A stretch of DNA of 64,000 nt from Ohessyouella blattaphilus (GTDB taxonomy: Bacteria; Bacillota; Clostridia; Lachnospirales; Lachnospiraceae), in the NCBI RefSeq assembly GCF_024721265.1, contig NZ_JAMXOC010000007.1, forward strand, positions 55,696-119,695, given 5' to 3'. Under the pieces are notes generated by a model. That model worked only from the letters and a program-made list of their open reading frames with translations, was not told the origin of the DNA and made no database searches. The position numbers and the translations under genes are program-made. This document shows, in pieces, positions 7,815 through 17,376 of this stretch; positions within the stretch are counted from its first letter, which is position 1, and the number at the start of each line of letters is the position of its first letter.

Positions 7815-10800
7815 CTATTTTTCTCCTCGCACTTGATTAAACGCCTCTATTTGTGCTTGTTCACGGTTCAAACCCTGTTCTTCAAGCTGCATGATTTTTC
7901 CTAGCATCACCTCGTAGTCAGCTGGAATTATCTTCTTAAACTTTGGTAAAAAACTTTGGAAATCACTTAAAATTTCTTTTCCGCGAGGCGAGTTGGTCGA
8001 TGCCACATGCTCTTTTAGCATTTCCTTAATCTTATTCACGTCATACTTCGACGTAACTTTCTCCACGTTTACCATCTCTTTATTCAAATTAAGATATAGC
8101 TTATTGTCTACGTCTAAGACGTACGCAATACCGCCACTCATTCCTGCGGCAAAGTTCTTACCTGTTTCACCGATTACCACGACGACGCCACCTGTCATGT
8201 ACTCACATCCATGATCGCCGACACCTTCTACCACCGCCTGGGCTCCCGAGTTACGAACAGCAAAGCGTTCACCTGCCATCCCATTAATATAAGCCTTGCC
8301 GCTAGTGGCACCGTAAAGAGCAACATTGCCGATAATAATATTGTCTTCTGCCTTGAACTTAACACTCCTAGGTGGTGAAACCACTAGTTTTCCGCCAGAT
8401 AAACCCTTACCAAAATAATCATTGCTGTCCCCAGTTAACTCAAGAGTTAATCCCTTTGGTATAAAGGCGCCAAACGACTGGCCGCCAGCACCGCAGCACT
8501 TCACAATATAACTATCCTCTTTAAGCCCCTCCGGATAACGTCTAGTAATTTCCGACCCCAGAAGCGTCCCTACCGTGCGGTCAATATTCGTAACATCTAC
8601 TTCAATGCTGCGATTCACCTTTTTCTCTATATATGGAAGCAACTCCTTAATGAGGACCTTTTCATCAAGCGTGTTCTCCAGTTTGAAATCATATTTTTTG
8701 GTAGGATCATAAATGGTTGACTGCTTCTCACTATACGGTTGACCGATAATCCTCGTCAGATCCAATTTTGTCGTTTTCGCCTTCAAAAGATCATCTCTGC
8801 CTACTAATTCATCAAGCGAGCGAACGCCCAGTTTTGCCATATACTCTCGCAAGTTTTCAGCGATAAACATCATGAAATTCTCCACATACTCGGGTTTCCC
8901 ATTAAAGCGTGCCCTAAGCTTCGGATTCTGAGTGGCTACACCTACCGGACAGGTATCCAGATTACAGACTCGCATCATTACACAGCCAATCGATACCAGC
9001 GGTGCTGTCGCAAAGCCAAACTCCTCGGCTCCCAAAATGGCCGCAATCGCCACATCTCGTCCACTCATTAATTTTCCGTCCGTCTCTACCCGCACCCGGT
9101 CTCTAAGACCATTATGAATTAAAGTCTGATGGGTTTCCGCAAGACCCAGTTCCCAAGGTAAGCCGGCATTGTGAATGGAGCTTTTAGGAGCCGCTCCTGT
9201 ACCGCCATCGTAACCTGAAATCAAAATCAATCCAGCTCCCGCCTTAGCAACTCCGGCGGCAATGGTTCCCACGCCAGCCTCTGACACCAACTTAACCGAA
9301 ATCCTGGCATCCTTATTTGCATTCTTACAATCGTAGATTAATTGGGCTAGGTCTTCAATAGAATAGATATCGTGGTGAGGCGGCGGGGAAATCAGACTGA
9401 CTCCTGGAGTCGAGTGACGCGTCTTCGCAATCCAAGGATATACCTTGCCGCCTGGTAAATGGCCACCTTCCCCGGGCTTAGCCCCTTGGGCCATCTTGAT
9501 CTGAATTTCCTTGGCGCTGACAAGATATCTACTGGTGACGCCAAAACGCCCCGACGCCACCTGCTTAATAGCCGAGCACCTCTCATTATCTAGCCGGTCA
9601 ATCTCCTCTCCACCTTCTCCACTATTTGACTTTCCATGAAGGCGGTTCATAGCAATTGCTAGGGTCTCATGAGCCTCTCTAGAAATCGAGCCGTAACTCA
9701 TCGCTCCCGTTTTAAAACGCTTCACAATTTCACTGGCAGCCTCTACCTCCTCAAGGGGGACGCCTTTTTCGGGATAAACAAAGTCTAGTTGTCCTCGTAG
9801 TGTGATTTTTTCGCTTTCCTTTTCCACCAATTCCGTATAGGCCTTAAACAGCTGATAATCACCTCGTTTTGTCGCCTCCTGCAAAAGATGAATTGTTTGG
9901 GGATTATACAGATGCTTTTCACCGCCACTTTTTGTTTTATGCTGGCCAATGCTATCAAGTGTCAAATCCACTTCTAGTCCTAAGGGATCAAAGGCTTTTT
10001 GGTGACTGGCTAAATAATCCTTGGCAATTTCTTCTATGCCAATACCACCAATACGACTAACTGTATCTGTAAAATACTTGCTAATAAATTCTTCTTTTAG
10101 ACCGACAGCCTCAAATATCTTGGCTCCCTGATACGACTGAATGGTAGAAATTCCCATTTTTGAAGCAACCTTAACGATTCCGTGGATAATCGCCAGATTG
10201 TAATCATCCACCGCCGCATAAAAATCCTTCTGGAGCATATTGCTAGTAATCAACTGGCGAATACTCTCATGAGCCAGGTAAGGATTAATCGCACAGGCGC
10301 CATACCCTAAAAGCGTGGCAAAGTGATGCACACAACAAGGCTCTCCCGTTTCAATAATGATCGCCACTGCCGTACGTTTCTTTGTCCTAACTAGGTGCTG
10401 CTGCAAACCTGAAACAGCCAGTAGTGAAGGGATTGGTACATGATATTCGTCCACGCCTCTATCCGAGAGCACGATAATATTAGCACCCTCATGAATATGC
10501 CTATCAACCTCTAAAAACAAAGCGTCCATCGCTTTTTCTAAACTGGAATTCTTATAGTATATGGTGGACACTTCTGCAACTTTAAAGCCTTTTTCTTTCA
10601 TAGCTTTAATTTTCAACAAGTCCGTCTCAGTCAAAATCGGGTTGTTAACTTTCAGCATGCGGCAATTTTCTTCTTTTTCCTGTAGAAGATTGCCGTCCTT
10701 TCCTATATACACTGTGGTTGAAGTAACAATTTCCTCACGGATGCAATCAATCGGCGGATTGGTAACCTGGGCAAAAAGTTGTTTGAAATAGGCCGATACA

Positions 10801-12326
10801 TTATGATGATAGCTGGATAAAACAGGCAAAGGCGAATCCACTCCCATCGCTGCTGTTTGTTCTACACCATTTTCAGCCATACGGCAAATCGAACTATGGA
10901 CATCCTCGTAAGAGTAGCCAAAAGCTTTTTGCAATCGGCGCAACTCTTCTCCCGAGTATTGCTGCACTTTCTGATTCGGAACCTTTAAGTCTTTTAATTC
11001 AATTAAGTTGGCATCCAACCATTCTCCATAGGGTTCATTCCCGGCATATGATTCTTTTAACTCATCATCATCAATAATACGTCCATTAATGGTGTCAACT
11101 AGAAGCATTTTCCCTGGGTGCAGGCGCTCTTTAACCACCACCTTAGCTGGATCGATATCAAGAACTCCTACCTCTGAGGAAAGGATTAACGTATCGTCAT
11201 CAGTGATGTAGTACCTAGAAGGACGTAAGCCATTGCGGTCAAGAACCGCCCCCATATAATCACCATCACTAAAGAGAATCGAAGCCGGCCCATCCCATGG
11301 CTCCATCATCGTTGCGAAGTACTGGTAAAAATCCCTTCTTTTAGGAGACATACTCTTATTATTTGCCCATGGCTCGGGTATGGCAATCATCACCGCTAAA
11401 GGTAATTCCATTCCGCCCATTACCATAAATTCCAAAGCATTATCTAGCATTGCCGAATCTGAGCCGGAAATGCTGATAGCTGGTAGTACTTTATGAAGCT
11501 CTCCCTTTAGGCAATCACTTTCCATGGTTTCTTCCCGGGCTCGCATCTTGTCTGCATTTCCGCGAATCGTATTGATCTCCCCGTTGTGAACAATAAAGCG
11601 ATTAGGATGTGCTCGCTCCCAACTAGGATTGGTATTGGTACTAAAGCGAGAGTGTACTAAAGCTATCGCCGATTCGTAATCCGAATCATGCAAATCCTTA
11701 AAGAATAATCGTAACTGATCTACTAAGAACATCCCTTTATAGACAATCGTCCGACTAGATAAAGACGGAACATAGGTGTCATCGCTTGCCTGCTCAAAAA
11801 TACGTCTAACAATATAAAGCTTTCGGTCAAATTCCAGACCCTCAGCCACGTTTTTTGGTTTTTTAATAAAGCCTTGCATAATATAAGGCATACAAGCCTT
11901 CGCTTTATGTCCAAGTACTTCTGCTACCACCGGCGTTTCTCGCCATCCAAGGAATTCCATCCCTTCTTTTTCCACAATCACTTCAAAGATTTTCTTGGCT
12001 TGGTTACGCTTTAATTCATCCTGAGGAAAGAAAAACATCCCCACCCCGTAATCTCGTTCTTTTTCCAAAAAAATACCGAGGGGATTAGTGACCTTCTTGA
12101 AGAACTTGTGTGAAATCTGTAACATGATTCCTACACCGTCTCCGGTCATCCCCTCGGCGTCTTTGCCGGCTCTATGTTCTAATTTTTCTACAATCGTTAG
12201 CGCATCTGCAACTGTCTGATGGCTCTTTATACCTTTTACATTAACGACTGCTCCAATACCGCAGTTGTCATGCTCAAATTCAGACTGATACAGACCATTT
12301 GCGCAGTTTATTCGCTGCTGATCCAT
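7815..12326 (-). CDS. gltB: Glutamate synthase large subunit
   Basis: Alpha subunit of glutamate synthase, 1503 aa, full length for the family. The class II glutaminase domain starts at the catalytic Cys22 (CGIGAVV), which becomes N-terminal after removal of a 21-residue propeptide. The central and FMN-binding synthase domains follow (TIM barrel, about 790-1190). The 3Fe-4S ligands are in CNLDTCPVGVATQNP, and a C-terminal GXGXG beta-helix spans about 1240-1480. It channels ammonia from glutamine to 2-oxoglutarate in the cytoplasm. It has its own promoter (12357-12385), with a CodY-like 15-mer upstream at 12401-12415. Confidence 0.98.
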   Translation of the reverse strand: MDQQRINCANGLYQSEFEHDNCGIGAVVNVKGIKSHQTVADALTIVEKLEHRAGKDAEGMTGDGVGIMLQISHKFFKKVTNPLGIFLEKERDYGVGMFFFPQDELKRNQAKKIFEVIVEKEGMEFLGWRETPVVAEVLGHKAKACMPYIMQGFIKKPKNVAEGLEFDRKLYIVRRIFEQASDDTYVPSLSSRTIVYKGMFLVDQLRLFFKDLHDSDYESAIALVHSRFSTNTNPSWERAHPNRFIVHNGEINTIRGNADKMRAREETMESDCLKGELHKVLPAISISGSDSAMLDNALEFMVMGGMELPLAVMIAIPEPWANNKSMSPKRRDFYQYFATMMEPWDGPASILFSDGDYMGAVLDRNGLRPSRYYITDDDTLILSSEVGVLDIDPAKVVVKERLHPGKMLLVDTINGRIIDDDELKESYAGNEPYGEWLDANLIELKDLKVPNQKVQQYSGEELRRLQKAFGYSYEDVHSSICRMAENGVEQTAAMGVDSPLPVLSSYHHNVSAYFKQLFAQVTNPPIDCIREEIVTSTTVYIGKDGNLLQEKEENCRMLKVNNPILTETDLLKIKAMKEKGFKVAEVSTIYYKNSSLEKAMDALFLEVDRHIHEGANIIVLSDRGVDEYHVPIPSLLAVSGLQQHLVRTKKRTAVAIIIETGEPCCVHHFATLLGYGACAINPYLAHESIRQLITSNMLQKDFYAAVDDYNLAIIHGIVKVASKMGISTIQSYQGAKIFEAVGLKEEFISKYFTDTVSRIGGIGIEEIAKDYLASHQKAFDPLGLEVDLTLDSIGQHKTKSGGEKHLYNPQTIHLLQEATKRGDYQLFKAYTELVEKESEKITLRGQLDFVYPEKGVPLEEVEAASEIVKRFKTGAMSYGSISREAHETLAIAMNRLHGKSNSGEGGEEIDRLDNERCSAIKQVASGRFGVTSRYLVSAKEIQIKMAQGAKPGEGGHLPGGKVYPWIAKTRHSTPGVSLISPPPHHDIYSIEDLAQLIYDCKNANKDARISVKLVSEAGVGTIAAGVAKAGAGLILISGYDGGTGAAPKSSIHNAGLPWELGLAETHQTLIHNGLRDRVRVETDGKLMSGRDVAIAAILGAEEFGFATAPLVSIGCVMMRVCNLDTCPVGVATQNPKLRARFNGKPEYVENFMMFIAENLREYMAKLGVRSLDELVGRDDLLKAKTTKLDLTRIIGQPYSEKQSTIYDPTKKYDFKLENTLDEKVLIKELLPYIEKKVNRSIEVDVTNIDRTVGTLLGSEITRRYPEGLKEDSYIVKCCGAGGQSFGAFIPKGLTLELTGDSNDYFGKGLSGGKLVVSPPRSVKFKAEDNIIIGNVALYGATSGKAYINGMAGERFAVRNSGAQAVVEGVGDHGCEYMTGGVVVVIGETGKNFAAGMSGGIAYVLDVDNKLYLNLNKEMVNVEKVTSKYDVNKIKEMLKEHVASTNSPRGKEILSDFQSFLPKFKKIIPADYEVMLGKIMQLEEQGLNREQAQIEAFNQVRGEK

Positions 12327-12356
12327 CTACCATCTTCCTTTCCAACATTTTTTCAT

Positions 12357-12385
12357 AATATACAACAGTTTTTTTAACTTGTAAA
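12357..12385 (-). promoter_or_regulatory. promoter of gltBD
   Basis: Minus-strand -35 TTTACA and -10 TATATT with a 17-bp spacer, about 30 bp upstream of the gltB start codon. Confidence 0.6.
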
Positions 12386-12436
12386 GAACTTTTTTTCGTA
12401 AATTGTCAGATTATTAGATTTTTTATTGTATTTATA

Positions 12437-12470
12437 TAAAAAAACTGACAACTTTAATTTGTTGTCAGTT
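12437..12470 (-). terminator. terminator overlapping the 3' end of the CPBP gene
   Basis: Hairpin of AACTGACAAC and GTTGTCAGTT (12443-12452 and 12461-12470), followed by a T-run on the minus strand. The upstream arm is formed by the last coding codons of the CPBP gene, and its TAA lies in the loop. Confidence 0.8.
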
Positions 12471-13356
12471 TCTCTTTGATACCGCGGATTCCCATAAAGG
12501 CCATCGCCCCAACACCCGCAACAATCACCGTACTGCCCATCAATACGATTTCATTTTTTACAAGTACTTCGTAAAAACCAGCGGCGGTTAAAACTATTGA
12601 AACAAGGTTTAGCAGAACGTGTGCCGCCATCGGGGCTGCGATTCGGCCATATTTCTCATAAACGTAACAAAACAACATTCCTAGGGCGAAAGAATAAAGC
12701 ATCTGCACCACATTCCCATGCAGAAAAGCGAACATGGCCGTTGATAAGAGCGCCGAACCGATAAAGCTCTGCTTCTCTCGCATCCGCTTAAACACCAACC
12801 CGCGATATACGAGTTCCTCAAGAAGGGGTCCGCAGATACCCAAAAAGAGAATCTGTGCCCATAAAGGGGCGGCATAAATCATCTCTTGGGTCTGGGCGTA
12901 ATATTCATCCTTCTCCAGTACATGAGCGATAAAGATTAAGCTATTAAGGACAAAATGAAGCGCCACTGCCGTAATAAATAGATAACCGTATTTAGCGATT
13001 CCGGCTTTTTTCGTCGGTGCACTTCCCAGTGCGCGCTCCTTTTTACGGTCTAAGTAAAACATAATGCCAAAAGGGATAAGCAGCAAAGCACTCGCGATAC
13101 CACTAGCGAAAACTTGATACTTTAGGGTAATCATCTCCGCTAGCTTATACATTTCGTTCATCCACTCTTGACTGCCTACGCCTTCGCCCATTAGGCTCGG
13201 ATTAGTGACCACATATGCCATGGTAATCGCTGCCATCACAAAGATAATGATTAAATAAGTCCCCAGTTGTTGAATCAAAACCGGTGACCAAACACGAAAG
13301 AAACGCTTTCTAGCATTTATTACTTGTTCCATTTGTTGTTGGTTGTTATTTTCCAT
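12454..13356 (-). CDS. CPBP family intramembrane glutamic endopeptidase
   Basis: Integral membrane protein of 300 aa with about seven helices. It carries the CPBP (Abi/CAAX-protease-like) motifs: EExxxR as EELVYR (residues 180-185), and FLHGN (near 215), which supplies the conserved His. Rce1-type members are glutamate-dependent intramembrane proteases; bacterial members have been linked to bacteriocin immunity or membrane protein processing, and the substrate here is unknown. Its promoter (13384-13412) is divergent from thiT, with the two -35 boxes 10 bp apart. No bacteriocin gene is visible nearby. Confidence 0.85.
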   Translation of the reverse strand: MENNNQQQMEQVINARKRFFRVWSPVLIQQLGTYLIIIFVMAAITMAYVVTNPSLMGEGVGSQEWMNEMYKLAEMITLKYQVFASGIASALLLIPFGIMFYLDRKKERALGSAPTKKAGIAKYGYLFITAVALHFVLNSLIFIAHVLEKDEYYAQTQEMIYAAPLWAQILFLGICGPLLEELVYRGLVFKRMREKQSFIGSALLSTAMFAFLHGNVVQMLYSFALGMLFCYVYEKYGRIAAPMAAHVLLNLVSIVLTAAGFYEVLVKNEIVLMGSTVIVAGVGAMAFMGIRGIKEKLTTN

Positions 13357-13383
13357 AATTCCTCACTTTCAAAGTTGCTTATC

Positions 13384-13412
13384 ATTTTACTGCTTTTCCT
13401 AGGAATAAGCAA
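13384..13412 (-). promoter_or_regulatory. promoter of the CPBP gene
   Basis: Minus-strand -35 TTGCTT and -10 TAAAAT with a 17-bp spacer, 28 bp from the start codon. Confidence 0.6.
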
Positions 13413-13422
13413 TAACTAAAGA

Positions 13423-13451
13423 TTGACGAATGTGTGAACTTAGCGCATAAT
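13423..13451 (+). promoter_or_regulatory. promoter of thiT
   Basis: -35 TTGACG and -10 CATAAT with a 17-bp spacer. The predicted start falls at the beginning of the TPP riboswitch. Confidence 0.65.
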
Positions 13452-13454
13452 TGT

Positions 13455-13540
13455 ACTTGTGGGGCGCTGATTATGCTGAGATGCACATAGGGTGCAGTCC
13501 CTTTGAACTTGATCCGGGTAATGCCGGCGTAAGGAAGGAG
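13455..13540 (+). ncRNA. TPP riboswitch (THI element)
   Basis: All conserved blocks of the thiamine pyrophosphate aptamer are present in order: GGGGCGCTG, GCTGAGAT, CCCTTTGAACTTGATC, CGGGTAATGCCGGCGTA. It ends in AAGGAAGGAG, the ribosome-binding site of thiT, only 9 bp before the ATG. There is no separate terminator hairpin. Control is therefore probably by hiding the ribosome-binding site when TPP is bound. Confidence 0.95.
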
Positions 13541-13549
13541 AATTTAATA

Positions 13550-14119
13550 ATGAATAACACAACCAACACTCAGGTGACCTCTTTTTCGGTTACCAAAAAA
13601 CTGGTTTTCTCGGCGATGGCCATCGCTTTAGCCTTGATAACCTCGTACCTAAAGGTCATCGACATGCCTATGGGCGGCTCTGTCACCCTCATGTCCATGC
13701 TTTTTATTACCCTTATTGGCTACTGGTTTGGACCAGGATACGGTCTGCTTTGCGGGGTTGCTTACGGCTGTTTGCAATTTTTTATCGACCCGTATATGTT
13801 GTCCATCCCCCAAGTCATCTGCGATTATCCGCTGGCCTTCGGTGCTTTAGGATTATCGGGTTTCTTTAGAAACAAAAAATACGGACTGCAAATCGGCTAT
13901 ATCGCTGGAGTTTTAGGACGCTATTTCTTTGCCATCCTTTCTGGCATCCTCTTTTTTGCCGTCTACGCCGAAGGCTCAGGCATGAGTCCTCTCGTATATT
14001 CCCTTAGTTATAACGGTGCCTATCTAGGAGCCGAGGCGATCATCACCTTGATTGTCATCTCCCTACCACCCGTTACCAAGGGGCTACAAAATGTTAAAAA
14101 ACAAGCTATACAGGAGTGA
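13550..14119 (+). CDS. thiT: ThiT, thiamine S component of an ECF transporter
   Basis: Substrate-binding membrane protein for thiamine uptake, 189 aa with six predicted helices. It matches the length and hydrophobic layout of ThiT; it works with the shared EcfA-EcfA'-EcfT module, which is not in this window. The segment PMGGSVTLMSML is the conserved ThiT loop, and the region near GYWFGPGYGLLCG is also typical. The start ATG at 13550 follows AAGGAAGGAG inside the riboswitch. Longer in-frame starts lie within the riboswitch and are rejected. Confidence 0.93.
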   Translation: MNNTTNTQVTSFSVTKKLVFSAMAIALALITSYLKVIDMPMGGSVTLMSMLFITLIGYWFGPGYGLLCGVAYGCLQFFIDPYMLSIPQVICDYPLAFGALGLSGFFRNKKYGLQIGYIAGVLGRYFFAILSGILFFAVYAEGSGMSPLVYSLSYNGAYLGAEAIITLIVISLPPVTKGLQNVKKQAIQE

Positions 14120-14124
14120 GAAGA

Positions 14125-14616
14125 ATGAACCAAGACAAACAAATGATTTACGATGCTCTAGATAAACTAGGCATCAAATACGAAGCGGTAGAACACGAAC
14201 CCGTCTTTACAATGGAACAGATGGATGAGCTCGGCCTTTCAGAAAAAGGCGTAGTCTGCAAAAATCTATTTCTACGAGATAGCAAAGGGAAACGTCATTT
14301 TCTAGTAACGTGTGACGAACACAAACCCGTAGACTTAAAGTCTCTCGGAAAGAAAATCGGCGGGGGCAACTTAAGCTTCGCTTCTGAGGAACGCTTAGAA
14401 AAGTATTTAGGCTTAACCCAAGGTAGCGTCACTCCATTTGGACTGATGAATGATAAAAATCACGATGTGGAGTTCTTTATCGATAAAGACGTGACAAAGG
14501 GCGTAAAAATCGGAATTCACCCCCTCATTAATACCGCTACCGTATTTCTCACCTATAAGGATTTGGAAAAATTCCTATACGCAAACGATATCGATGTGAT
14601 GAAAATCAATCTCTAA
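14125..14616 (+). CDS. YbaK/ProX-type aminoacyl-tRNA deacylase
   Basis: Cytoplasmic trans-editing protein of 163 aa in the YbaK/ProXp family, which hydrolyses mischarged aminoacyl-tRNA (Ala- or Cys-tRNA-Pro). The fold is recognisable from YDALDKLGIKYEAVEHEP, CKNLFLRDSKG, the invariant Lys region, and GSVTPFGLMND. The start at 14125 has AGGAG 8 bp upstream; a GTG at 14116 would overlap the thiT stop. It is only 5 bp behind thiT and probably shares its transcript, so it may also be under the TPP riboswitch, with no obvious functional reason. Confidence 0.85.
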   Translation: MNQDKQMIYDALDKLGIKYEAVEHEPVFTMEQMDELGLSEKGVVCKNLFLRDSKGKRHFLVTCDEHKPVDLKSLGKKIGGGNLSFASEERLEKYLGLTQGSVTPFGLMNDKNHDVEFFIDKDVTKGVKIGIHPLINTATVFLTYKDLEKFLYANDIDVMKINL

Positions 14617-14628
14617 AGAAAGCATAAT

Positions 14629-14668
14629 AAAAGACTGTGTTGGATTTTTGGTCCGGCACAGTCTTTTT
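14629..14668. terminator. bidirectional terminator between the YbaK gene and argS
   Basis: AAAAGACTGTG (14629-14639) pairs with CACAGTCTTTT (14657-14667). A T-run follows on the plus strand, with an A-rich mirror on the other side. It serves the convergent argS transcript as well. Confidence 0.8.
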
Positions 14669-14678
14669 CTACGTATTC

Positions 14679-16445
14679 TTACATTCTCTCTGGCGCTTCA
14701 AAGCCTAAGAGATCGATACACTCTTCCAAAACTTTAAGAGTCAGTTGCAATAACGCTAAGTAGCTTTCCTTCTTTACCTCATCTTCTTCCCCAAGGATTT
14801 TCGTCTCGTGGTAGAACTTATTAAAGGCATTGGCGACGTCGTAAACAAAAGCACAGAGCTTGTGAGGAGCCCGTTCGGCAAAGGTGGTTTCCACCACTTC
14901 ATTGTATTTGGCCACTTCTAACATTAGGGCTTTGCCGCTTGCATTATCCGTAATTGCAATCTGGCCACTTGAAAGGGTGCCGCCTGTTTCCTGGTACTTT
15001 TTCAAAATAGATTTTATTCGTACCATCGTATATAGGATATACGGTCCGGTATTTCCTTCAAAGGAAATGAAGCGCTCAATATCAAAGACGTAATCCTTAG
15101 CCGCTTGATTCGATAAATCGCCGTATTTAAGAGCGGCTAAACCGACGATTTTTGCAGTATCTTTCGCTTCCTTTTCATCGGTCTCCCGGTTTTCCATTAT
15201 CTTTTGATAAACTTCTTCTTCAATCTCCGTAATCAAGCTCTCTAGACGCATAACCCCGCCATCTCGTGTCTTGAAGGGCTTGCCATCTTTTCCATTCATG
15301 GTTCCAAATCCAAGAAACGATAATTGACACGTCTCCGGTATCAGTCCCGTCTTCTTAGCCGTCCGAAACACCTGCAGAAAATGCATATCTTGACGCTTAT
15401 CCGCCAAATACGTCATAGCATCTGGGTGAAAGTCTGCTTCCCTTTGAACAATTGTCGCTAGATCCGTCGTTGAATAAAGGGCAGCGCCGTCGGATTTAAG
15501 AATGATACAAGGCGGAACCTCTTTCTTATCCTCTGGCTCCGTCACATCAACCACTAAGGCTCCGTCATCCTCTTTGGCAAAACCATCTTTCTTAAGCTTC
15601 TCCACCATATCAGGAATGTACTTCTGAGCATCAGACTCACCCATCCAAAGATCGAAGGTCACATTTAGGTTCCCGTAGTTCTTCTTTAAATCGGCTACAG
15701 ATACCGCCATAATCTGCTTCCACAGAGCTGTGTAACCAGGATTGCCATTTTGCAGCAAATACGTAGCGTGTAGAGCAGCTTCTCGGTAAGTTTCATCCGC
15801 CTTCGCCTTATTGCTTGCCGTTGGATAGATCTCTTCTAACTCCGAAATAGTAAAGGGCGCATCGGCAGGATATTCGCCGGTAAAATTCTCATCAAAATAA
15901 GGCAGGTTCGGTTGACGCTCTTTTACTTCGGTGATAATTAGCCCCATCTGGTAGCCCCAGTCGCCTAGATGAATGTCGCCATATACCTTGTGTCCCATTT
16001 TTCGCGCTGTCCTTTTAAGGCTCTCGCCGATAATCGCCGAGCGCAGGTGGCCGATATGAAGAGGCTTAGCCACATTCGGGCCGCCATAATCTACGATAAT
16101 CGTCTGAGGCACCTTGGCTGTTTCTAGACCAAGGTTTGCATCTGCTTGCATCTTACTTAGATAATCGCTAACAAACTGGTCGCTGACGATAATGTTGATA
16201 AACCCTGGGGGCACTGCTTGAACTGACGTAAATATCTCGCTTTTATCTAGCTTTTCCAGAACTTCATTAGCAATGACAATGGGTGCCTTCTTATAAAGCT
16301 TCGCTCCTGCCATCGAACCATTACACTGAAATTCACACAAATCCGGACGGTTAGACAGGGTAACCTTTCCTAGCTTTTCGTCATAGCCACAAGCGGCAAA
16401 GGCGCTAGCAAACCTTTTATCTAAAATTTCTATTAAATTCTCCAT
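14679..16445 (-). CDS. argS: Arginyl-tRNA synthetase
   Basis: Class I synthetase charging tRNA-Arg, 588 aa. The N-terminal Add-1 tRNA-binding domain (about 1-105) precedes the catalytic core, with the HIGH motif as HIGHLRSAIIGE near residue 131. The C-terminal DALR anticodon-binding domain lies at about 465-588. As in many bacterial ArgRS, a clear KMSKS is missing; the equivalent loop is around FKTRDGGVM. Two ATGs are adjacent; the second (16445) has the better 7-bp spacing to GGAGG. It is convergent with the thiT operon and shares a terminator. Confidence 0.96.
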   Translation of the reverse strand: MENLIEILDKRFASAFAACGYDEKLGKVTLSNRPDLCEFQCNGSMAGAKLYKKAPIVIANEVLEKLDKSEIFTSVQAVPPGFINIIVSDQFVSDYLSKMQADANLGLETAKVPQTIIVDYGGPNVAKPLHIGHLRSAIIGESLKRTARKMGHKVYGDIHLGDWGYQMGLIITEVKERQPNLPYFDENFTGEYPADAPFTISELEEIYPTASNKAKADETYREAALHATYLLQNGNPGYTALWKQIMAVSVADLKKNYGNLNVTFDLWMGESDAQKYIPDMVEKLKKDGFAKEDDGALVVDVTEPEDKKEVPPCIILKSDGAALYSTTDLATIVQREADFHPDAMTYLADKRQDMHFLQVFRTAKKTGLIPETCQLSFLGFGTMNGKDGKPFKTRDGGVMRLESLITEIEEEVYQKIMENRETDEKEAKDTAKIVGLAALKYGDLSNQAAKDYVFDIERFISFEGNTGPYILYTMVRIKSILKKYQETGGTLSSGQIAITDNASGKALMLEVAKYNEVVETTFAERAPHKLCAFVYDVANAFNKFYHETKILGEEDEVKKESYLALLQLTLKVLEECIDLLGFEAPERM

Positions 16446-16588
16446 CATTAATCCTCCAAAACTCTTGTCATTTCCCTATTTTAGCACATTTCCAAACATC
16501 TGAGCAAGAAGAACCCATCAGTTGCATTAATTATGGCAATATGGTAATTTTATTGTAATAAATACAGTTCTTGGAAGGAGTACTTATT

Positions 16589-17251
16589 ATGAATGTGAAA
16601 GCGCTCTACTCTTTATCTTACGGTGTGTATGTAATCTCCACCTTGGACGACAAGCGTCCTACCGGTTGTACAGCTAACTCAGCGATGCAGGTTACCTCTA
16701 CTCCCGCTACTATCGCTATCTCCATCAATCACGATAACTATACCAATCAATGCATTGAAAAAACTGGCAAATTCGCCATTAATATCCTCGGCGAAAATGT
16801 GGACCCGAAGATTATTGGAACCTTTGGTTTTCGTTCAGGAAAAGATGTTGATAAATTTGATTTCTGGGCTTTTGATGTTAAAGATTCTCTGCCTGTACTC
16901 AAAGATTCTTGTGGCTATATTATCTGTAACGTCATCGACAAGATGGAATCTGCCACTCACACCGTCTTCCTCGGTGAAGTGAGCGACTGTGACGTAATGA
17001 AAGACGACACCCCGATGACCTACGCCTACTATCACAATGTAATCAAGGGTAAGAGCCCTAAAAATGCTCCTACATACAACCCTGATGCTGAAACTAAAGA
17101 GAAGGAGGATACAAAGATGACAGAAAAATGGGTTTGCTCAGTCTGTGGTTATATCTACGATGGCGACACTCCTTTTGAAGAGTTGCCAGAAGACTACAAA
17201 TGTCCTGTCTGTGGACAACCAAAAGACAAATTTGTAAAAAAGGAAGTGTAA
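16589..17251 (+). CDS. Flavin reductase-rubredoxin fusion (high-molecular-weight rubredoxin)
   Basis: A 220-aa cytoplasmic redox protein. The N-terminal flavin-reductase-like FMN-binding domain (about 1-150) carries [13 protein letters not shown] and the family motif near [13 protein letters not shown] rubredoxin domain (about 168-220) has [10 protein letters not shown] and [11 protein letters not shown] for the Fe(Cys)4 site. The same layout is found in Moorella Hrb, which moves electrons from NAD(P)H to the flavodiiron oxidase/NO reductase FprA. That partner is not in this window. The ATG at 16589 follows GGAAGGAG; an upstream TTG lies before that site. A role in oxygen or NO detoxification is inferred from the family. 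Confidence 0.9.
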   Translation: MNVKALYSLSYGVYVISTLDDKRPTGCTANSAMQVTSTPATIAISINHDNYTNQCIEKTGKFAINILGENVDPKIIGTFGFRSGKDVDKFDFWAFDVKDSLPVLKDSCGYIICNVIDKMESATHTVFLGEVSDCDVMKDDTPMTYAYYHNVIKGKSPKNAPTYNPDAETKEKEDTKMTEKWVCSVCGYIYDGDTPFEELPEDYKCPVCGQPKDKFVKKEV

Positions 17252-17263
17252 ATATCTTCGAGG

Positions 17264-17295
17264 AAAACGGTGAGGCTAAGTGCTTCACCGTTTTT
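17264..17295 (+). terminator. terminator after the flavin reductase-rubredoxin gene
   Basis: AAAACGGTGA pairs with TCACCGTTTT (17264-17273 and 17285-17294), ending in a T-run 13 bp after the stop codon. Confidence 0.85.
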
Positions 17296-17347
17296 CAATG
17301 TAACAGAAAGCCCTTCGAATTTTCCTTATCTCCTCATAATTCCACAG

Positions 17348-17376
17348 TTGACATTTTTCCCAAAATAGTATATTGT
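17348..17376 (+). promoter_or_regulatory. promoter of the GntR-ABC operon
   Basis: Consensus -35 TTGACA and -10 TATTGT with a 17-bp spacer. The -10 is overlapped by the palindromic operator. Confidence 0.7.

Noticed and set aside
13451..13549. N-terminal extension of ThiT
   Set aside because: These codons lie inside the TPP riboswitch; homologues start at the ATG at 13550.
16549..16562. Short inverted repeat TTTATT-GT-AATAAA before the flavin reductase-rubredoxin gene as a PerR or Rex site
   Set aside because: It matches the PerR and Rex consensus poorly and is AT-rich enough to arise by chance.
16445..16588. T-box leader for argS or the neighbouring gene
   Set aside because: I looked for the T-box core (AGGGTGGNACCGCG) and a specifier stem in the gap and found neither.
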